Origin: Sabellastarte sp. h YS-2021
Taxonomy: Eukaryota; Annelida; Polychaeta; Sabellida; Sabellidae
Length of the DNA: 64,000 nucleotides
Direction of reading: 5' to 3'
Assembly (NCBI GenBank): GCA_964017235.1
Contig: OZ024940.1
Span: 28,390,573-28,454,572, forward strand
Part shown: in pieces, positions 58,234-64,000 of the stretch
How positions within the stretch are numbered: position 1 is the first letter of the stretch
Layout: each line of letters begins with the position of its first letter
Program-made: the position numbers and the translations under genes
The notes under the pieces: generated by a model
Databases searched by the model: none
The model's input: only the letters and a program-made list of their open reading frames with translations
What the model was told of the DNA's origin: nothing

Positions 58234-58806
58234 CACAAAGAATAAATGAGACAAACTTTCTTCATGCTGTTGACATAAGATACATTTTGGGCTTTCGACA
58301 ATTTTTCTAAAGAAATATAAATATTGGTTCACTTGGTAAGATATGATGAACCATTCTATAAGTTACATCTCTGCTTTCCGGAGAAAGCAAAGGATGGTTC
58401 ATGTTTCGGAAAGATTTTGAAAAATCAATCTTTGGGAAGATATTTAAGATTCTTGGTGGTTTAACTTTCTCTTGTAAACAGAGAGAATTGAGCCCTTTTT
58501 AAAAGTCATTGACTGAAAGTCAAAGGATTTGTCAAGTTTAGATAAATCTTAAAAGCAGCTAGAGCATTAGCATAGAACACAGGCTTTTCAATTGAATCAA
58601 GACCACATCTTGAGATAAATATTCTCTCAGATCAAGCTTAAGCCAGTACATGGCAAAATTTTTCCATTTACAATGGCTACCATATAAAAGGTAGGTGAAT
58701 AAAAATATTTTAGCTTTCATTAGATATAAGTAAGGGAAATACCACCACCAGCATAGCTGTTGTATAGCATTTCACATTTGAGACACTGTCTTGTTATTCC
58801 ACAAAA
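58234..58806 (-). pseudogene. LINE-b copy, R2 of unit 3
   Basis: Copy of 3403-3975. Confidence 0.65.
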
Positions 58807-58842
58807 AGTGAATTTGAATTGGTATTTGAATTGGTTTGTGTT

Positions 58843-58871
58843 CTGAGGAAGGAGTGAGGCTCCGAAATGTC
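58843..58871 (+). ncRNA. Hammerhead motif, type C
   Basis: Identical to 4012-4040. Confidence 0.65.
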
Positions 58872-61626
58872 AAATAATTTATATTATTGCTCTTTTATCA
58901 TAACATTTCTTTTCTTTGCTGTGTTTGAAGAAACAAAGAGCGAAGCAGCACATTTAAAAAGTTTATCAAGGTTTTGTTTCAAAGCTCCCAAAATGAGAAA
59001 CTTGAAATCACAATTCCACAGTCGTCTGTGCACTTTCTTATCAAATTTCGGTACAAATGTGCAGTCGGAAGCTAGGGGAAAAGGTTTGGCCACTTTTAAC
59101 AAAACAACGTTTGCGTCTCAGAGAAGGTTTCTTACAACGTGTTTGCAAAGAAAAGTTATCCCAAATGGATTTTCACTTAAGTTCAACAGTTCATCGAGTA
59201 AAGGTATTCTTCAAAGCTGTTCCTTTAACCTGATGAGAAATGCACTGAAAGATGTAACATGGAAAATTCAGGAACATTCAAAGAATCTTAAGGCAAGTAC
59301 TCAAAATCTTCAGGTTTGGTGTACCCATTCCAAGTTTGCCCAGATTTCACATTTTATTCATACATGCAACTATGAACTTTATTTTAAACTGGACGAAATC
59401 AAATGTAATAAGTTGAAAGATCTTTTGCCCAAATTGGATGAAAAGGATTAGAATTCTATCCGATTTGGATAATTCAGAACATTCACTTCTTAGAAAAGGT
59501 CTAGGATTTGTTCTAGTTCACAAACAACCAGATCCAGTTCGAAGTCTTGAAGACCTCCATAGATTCCACCATAAGGTGAGACTTCATGCTTTTTTCAATA
59601 ACCTGGATCAGACTATTAACGAAAGAAACCATGCAAGTGATTTACCTGATGATGAAGTCATGAGCTTCAAGAGACAATCTAGGTCATCATTTACACCTAA
59701 AGAAGGTCAGTTTGACGCAGTTGATAGATTCATGTCAAAATGTTGTGATGATTTTTCTCAATCTAATTTTAAACCACCAAAAAGATCAAATTTGAAAGCA
59801 GATGAAGAAGAGGCCCTTCAAAAACTCAGAAAGAGAGAAGACATTGTTATCAAACCTGCTGATAAAGGGGGAGCTGTAGTTGTGTGGAGAAAGGATCTCT
59901 ATTGTGACGAAGCCAAGAAGCAATTATCATGTGAACAATTTTATACAAAACTTGATTGTGCCATCACTAACCAAATAAGTAAAACAGTAGAAAAAGAACT
60001 CAAATCAATCATCTCTAAAGGTGAATTGCCAAAAACAGCATTGAACTTAGTGGTAGACAATCCTAAATGGAGTAATTTAATTACATGTTGCCCAAGATTC
60101 AGAAACTTGGAAACCCTGGTAGACCTGTTGTGTCCTCTTGTTCTTGCCCGACAACTTTGATATCCAAGTACCTTAGTGAGTTTTTGAAACCAATAGTTAC
60201 CAAACTTACCATCTTGTGTGAAAGACACTAATCATGCCTTGAAGATGATGGAAAACTTCCGATTTCAAGAAGAAAATGCTCTTCTTTTCACCATGGATAT
60301 AAAGGGACTTTACACTAATATACCCAATGACTATGGTCTTAACACAATGAAATATTTCCTAGAAAAACGTGAAATTCAGAATCCACCCACCCACACGTTA
60401 TTAAGACTTGCAGAACTTGTGTTGACACAAAATTGTTTCAGTTTTGATGATGCTTTCTATTCGCAAACAGGTGGGACAATGATTGGGACTCCATTTGGAC
60501 CTGAATATTCAAATTTGGCTGTTGGAAAATTTGAATTACACGTTGCTGATAGGTTCAATGGTGCTATGCCAGAATTTTCTCACAGATATATTGATGATGT
60601 AGTTGGTCCAACCTCCATCTTGAGAGTAGATTAATTTATTGATTATGTGTGCAATTTCCATCCAGCTTTTCACTTTACTTTTGTTGTATCTGAGACAGAA
60701 ATAGAATTTTTGGATATAAAAATTTCAGTTTCCAGAAAAAATTGTCCACCTCAGTACATTACAAGGCTACTGACAGTCATTCATATTTAAGATATGGTTC
60801 TTGCCACCCAAAGGCTTGTAAAAATGCTATACCATACTCTCAGTTTTTAAGATTGAGAAGACTGTGTTCAGAAGAAAACGATTTTGTGTCAAAAGTGAAT
60901 GAAATGGAAAATTTCTTTCTTGTGAGGGATTATCCCCAAAAAGGAATTGATAAAACAAAAACATAAGTAATTGGAATCAATCGAGCTCAAGTTCTTCAAA
61001 AAAGACCAAAAGGGGTGAACACTACCTTCAATTCACACAGCCAAATGATAAAAAACATCATAGAAAGAAATTTTCACATTTTGCAATTGGATGATGAAGT
61101 AGGCTACCTTTTCCAAGAGAAACCTTTAGTTTCATATCGTAGAGACCGAAATGTGAAAGATATGCTTGTACACGCAAACATTGGTGTAAATTCTAAAGTC
61201 GGCAAAACTCGTAAATGTGTCCGGACAAGATGTTTTACCTGTCCTCATGTTTTTGATGATGTCCACCAAGTCAGAGGGCCAAAGGGTGTATACTCTCCAA
61301 AGGACAACATTAGTTGTATCAGCAAAGATATAATATACTGTATCGAATGTTTGAAATGTGGTAGTCTTTACATAGGGGAAACTGAAAGAAGACTAGGGGA
61401 CAGAATTCGAGAACATTTAAGAGATATAAAGACTAAGCAACCCCAGAAACAGGTATCTGTGCATTTTAACTCACAAGGGCATAGTTTGAATGACCTAAAA
61501 GTTCAAGTTTTATATCAAAATTTTAGGGACAAGTTTTCCAGAAAGGCAAAAGAAAGCTTTTTGATTCAAAAATTAGGCACTGTGTTTCCGGATGGGATGA
61601 ATATAGATGGGGGAATGGAAACTTAA
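58843..61626 (+). pseudogene. PLE-R copy, R2 of unit 3
   Basis: R2-type at its C-terminal end (SHSQ, DDEV, GGMET) but R1-type at 59906 (YCDEAKK), unlike R2 of units 1 and 2. G to A at 59481 gives a private Arg to His change. Confidence 0.87.
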
Positions 61627-61757
61627 AGTTTCTTATTATATTTACTTACCTTTTCTTTACATTTTCTTTCATATGGATATTACATATTCACTCTGTAATC
61701 TTTGCATCCTTTGTATTTTGTATTTACATAAGATTTCTTCCATTTGGAACGCTAAAT

Positions 61758-62327
61758 TGTGTCTCTTGAAAGCCAGAGTCATGGGCAGACTTGTTGGATT
61801 TTTCAACATGTAACCGGTTAAACGAACGCTCAGTTGGGCCCGAACCGTCACTGTCAGAATCATGCATAATTTGCCCACAGTCTATGTCACTGTCTGATAC
61901 TGAAGAATCTGAATCTTGGTGAGACATGGTTTGTTTTTGCCCCAACAAGTTCGTTACAAATTCGTTATCATCCGACATATGCAATTCAAACTGTACGTGA
62001 GATGTATCAGACTTTTGTGAACGCAAATTATATTTTTTCTTCTCCATATAACACAGATCAAAAGACTAAGATAAATAAAACATATAACTAAAAACAACAA
62101 TCAGTGGTACACGGAGAAGAAAAAAAGAATAAATTAAAATGTCCTTGAGGTGTTATCCCTTCCAAGTGTGAGCTGTAAATGGAAGAAGGGTTCAAATTTT
62201 TTGGCTAAAGAAGGCGTAGGGAGCCAATCAGAAGCCAGTTTACAACCAGCATGGTCATACATACTAAATGCCAGTTTAAGGTACCCTCTCAGGAATGATC
62301 TACCTGACACCAAGGTGTCATCCCGCA
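61758..62327 (-). mobile_element. DIRS-like 5' fragment, R1 of unit 4
   Basis: Copy of 862-1431 with C at 61827 (Arg, as in R2 copies) instead of T (His, as in the other R1 copies), and CAGATCAAAAG near 62057 where others read CAGATCGAAAG. Confidence 0.75.
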
Positions 62328-62838
62328 AATAAACAAAATTACATCAAAATGACGTTTTAACAAAGCAAAACACGTTATTATTACTTAAAACACATATTCA
62401 ATCATATTTACTCATATTTTTTTTTTACTAATTAAAATTTTTAATTTTTTTGCAATTTTTCACTATGACGTCACAAAATCGAAAATTTTAAAATTTTAAA
62501 ATTTGTTTTAAAAAATCACTATAATGTCAAAAAAATCCAAAATTTCTTAAATTCGCACAATTTTAACAATGACAATAAAAATCAATATCCTCAACAAAAG
62601 AATTCAAATTAAACAAATTGTAAGAGAGATAACATTTATACTACAATTCCATTGTCCCTGTTCATACCCAGTGGGTACACACAGCCAAATTTCATAATGA
62701 GTTGAAGTGAATAGCTACCTCTCTATGTCTATTCTTGTTCTTGGCATCTCTCAAGTGGTCTCTTATCCTATCTCCTAACCTCCTTTCTGTTTCCCCGATA
62801 TAAATCTCTCCACATCTAATACATTCAATGCAATAAAT

Positions 62839-63053
62839 ATCCATATAAAATAGTAAACAAAGTAAAAACAAAGAGCGTATAAAATAAATAAATTTATTTA
62901 AGCTTTTTACAAGCTGTTTCTGATGAAGGAGTGAGGCTCCGAAAGCTTAAATAAATTTATTTATTTTATACGCTCTTTGTTTTTACTATGTTTACTATTT
63001 TATATGGATATTTAAAAAGAGCCAAGCGGCATAACTTTATAAACTTGGAATAT
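62839..63053. mobile_element. 215-bp hammerhead insertion, R1 of unit 4
   Basis: Copy of 1943-2157 with the same flanking duplication. Confidence 0.8.
62920..62948 (+). ncRNA. Hammerhead motif, type A
   Basis: Identical to 2024-2052. Confidence 0.75.
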
Positions 63054-63630
63054 CAATGCAATAAATGACATCTTTGGTGATACAAGAAAAACTACCTGAC
63101 GGAGTAAATTTACCTCTAGGGCCCTCAACTGTGTGTACCTCATTGAAAACAAAGGGACATGTAAGACAACGTTTTCTACCAAATGGCAAAGTTATGCCAG
63201 ACACATCTTTTGAACTGAATCTAGAGTGGACCAGCATGTCTCTTATGTTCCTGTCCCGGTATGAAATCAGAGGTTTTTGTTGAAACAAATAGCCCACTTC
63301 CTCGTCAAGATTTAGCATGTGAAAATTCTTCTCCACAATATCTGTTATTACCTTACTGTGAGAGTTGTATGTAAGGGTAAGTATAACCCTATTCATTTCT
63401 TCAGCAGGTTCTTTTTGTTTCAAAGCATCAGCTCTACTGATATTAGAAACTCTATCTATGGCCTTAGAAACAATATCCTGGGGATAATCTCTCGCTAGAA
63501 AGAAATGTTCCATTTCCTTCTCTTTTGCCTTCAAATCCTGCCTAGGAGCTTTAAACGGAGAAATTGTGAAAATGGAATAGCATTTTTGCATGACTTTGGG
63601 TGGGAGGAACCATATTTAAGGTAAGCATTT

Positions 63631-63881
63631 ATAAGCACTCTTGTTTAGACAGCCTCCCTTCGCAAATTTCTTTTTGTTCATCTGATAAAAATTTTAAATC
63701 TTCAACTTAAGCCAGGTCCAAATAATCAACTAAGCTGTGATCCATAGCTTCTTTTGACATTAATTGTTTATAAAAATTCCGGACATGTTTTAAAATTTCC
63801 TTCTGCTTATTAACTAAAATTCCATCCACTAGCAATTTATCTAAAGTACGTTTTTCTGCTCTTTTTTGTTTCTTTATTTAA
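63631..63881 (-). pseudogene. LINE-a copy, R1 of unit 4
   Basis: Copy of 2735-2985. Bases 63882-64000 are AT-rich with nothing recognised. Confidence 0.6.
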
Positions 63882-64000
63882 GAAAAATCTTCACAATATA
63901 TTCAAAATTCAAATAATTATTTGAAACTATCAAAATATATCGCTCCTCACTTCAATATCGTGCTGAAGCTGCTCTCAGATACTTTTCATTTTCGTGTAAT

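Larger units (their letters stand above)
41155..61757. repeat. Tandem unit 3 (R1 41155-47212, S 47213-55691, R2 55692-61757)
   Basis: Complete 20,603-bp unit. In S it shares the DIRS gag and pol variants of unit 1 against unit 2. Confidence 0.95.
55692..61757. repeat. Segment R2 of unit 3
   Basis: Full R copy without gap. It carries some R1-type bases (see PLE-R copy 58843-61626). Confidence 0.92.
62328..63630 (-). pseudogene. PLE-m copy, R1 of unit 4
   Basis: Copy of 1432-2734, but its AT-rich tail carries the R2-type CGAAAATTTTAAAATTTT (near 62479). Confidence 0.85.
61758..64000. repeat. Start of tandem unit 4 (partial R1)
   Basis: Aligns with 862-3104 at +60896. It runs off the window, so the array continues to the right. 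Confidence 0.93.

Noticed and set aside
1..64000. CRISPR array or bacterial operon explanation for the regular repeats
   Set aside because: The period is 20.6 kb, there are no short repeat-spacer units, and every recognisable protein is a eukaryotic retrotransposon remnant.

Overview
This window is AT-rich eukaryotic DNA, almost certainly from an animal genome, and is built entirely of broken retrotransposons. No cellular gene, tRNA, rRNA or CRISPR array was recognised. The families present are Penelope-like elements (PLEs: reverse transcriptase plus C-terminal GIY-YIG endonuclease) with hammerhead-ribozyme motifs in their terminal repeats, a DIRS-like (tyrosine-recombinase class) retrotransposon, and scraps of an L1/Tx1-like LINE. 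This combination suggests an aquatic invertebrate or lower vertebrate, but the sequence does not settle the species.

The dominant structure is a tandem array with a 20,603-bp period. Starting each unit at the same junction gives: end of a preceding unit (1-861), unit 1 (862-20551, shortened by an N gap), unit 2 (20552-41154), unit 3 (41155-61757) and the start of unit 4 (61758-64000). Units are nearly identical, differing by scattered point changes. Each unit reads R1 - S - R2, where R1 (about 6,058 bp) and R2 (about 6,066 bp) are copies of one segment and S (about 8,479 bp) is unique within the unit. R2 of one unit abuts R1 of the next, so the array is (R-S-R)n.

Segment R holds, left to right: the 5' end of the DIRS-like element (minus strand); a minus-strand PLE fragment (PLE-m) carrying a 215-bp palindromic hammerhead insertion flanked by a 13-bp duplication; a LINE fragment (LINE-a); an inverted pair of hammerhead terminal repeats; a second LINE fragment (LINE-b); and a nearly full-length but frameshifted plus-strand PLE (PLE-R). 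Segment S holds: the downstream terminal repeat of PLE-R and the start of a second tandem PLE; a rearranged stretch; a minus-strand PLE tail; a rearranged plus-strand PLE (S1); two 5'-truncated PLEs head to head (S2 minus, S3 plus); a LINE scrap (LINE-c); half a PLE terminal repeat; and the DIRS-like gag and pol remnants on the minus strand, whose 5' end lies in R2.

Two PLE families can be told apart. The R type (PLE-R, S1) goes with hammerheads of the CTGAGGA...GAAATGTC form. The S type (PLE-m, S2, S3) goes with the CTGATGA...GAAAGCTC/T form. All coding regions are interrupted, so the genes do not act together here. The locus reads as a nest of insertions that was later amplified as a macrosatellite. 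Open stretches often begin at GTG or TTG and are remnants of longer reading frames, not genes with real starts.
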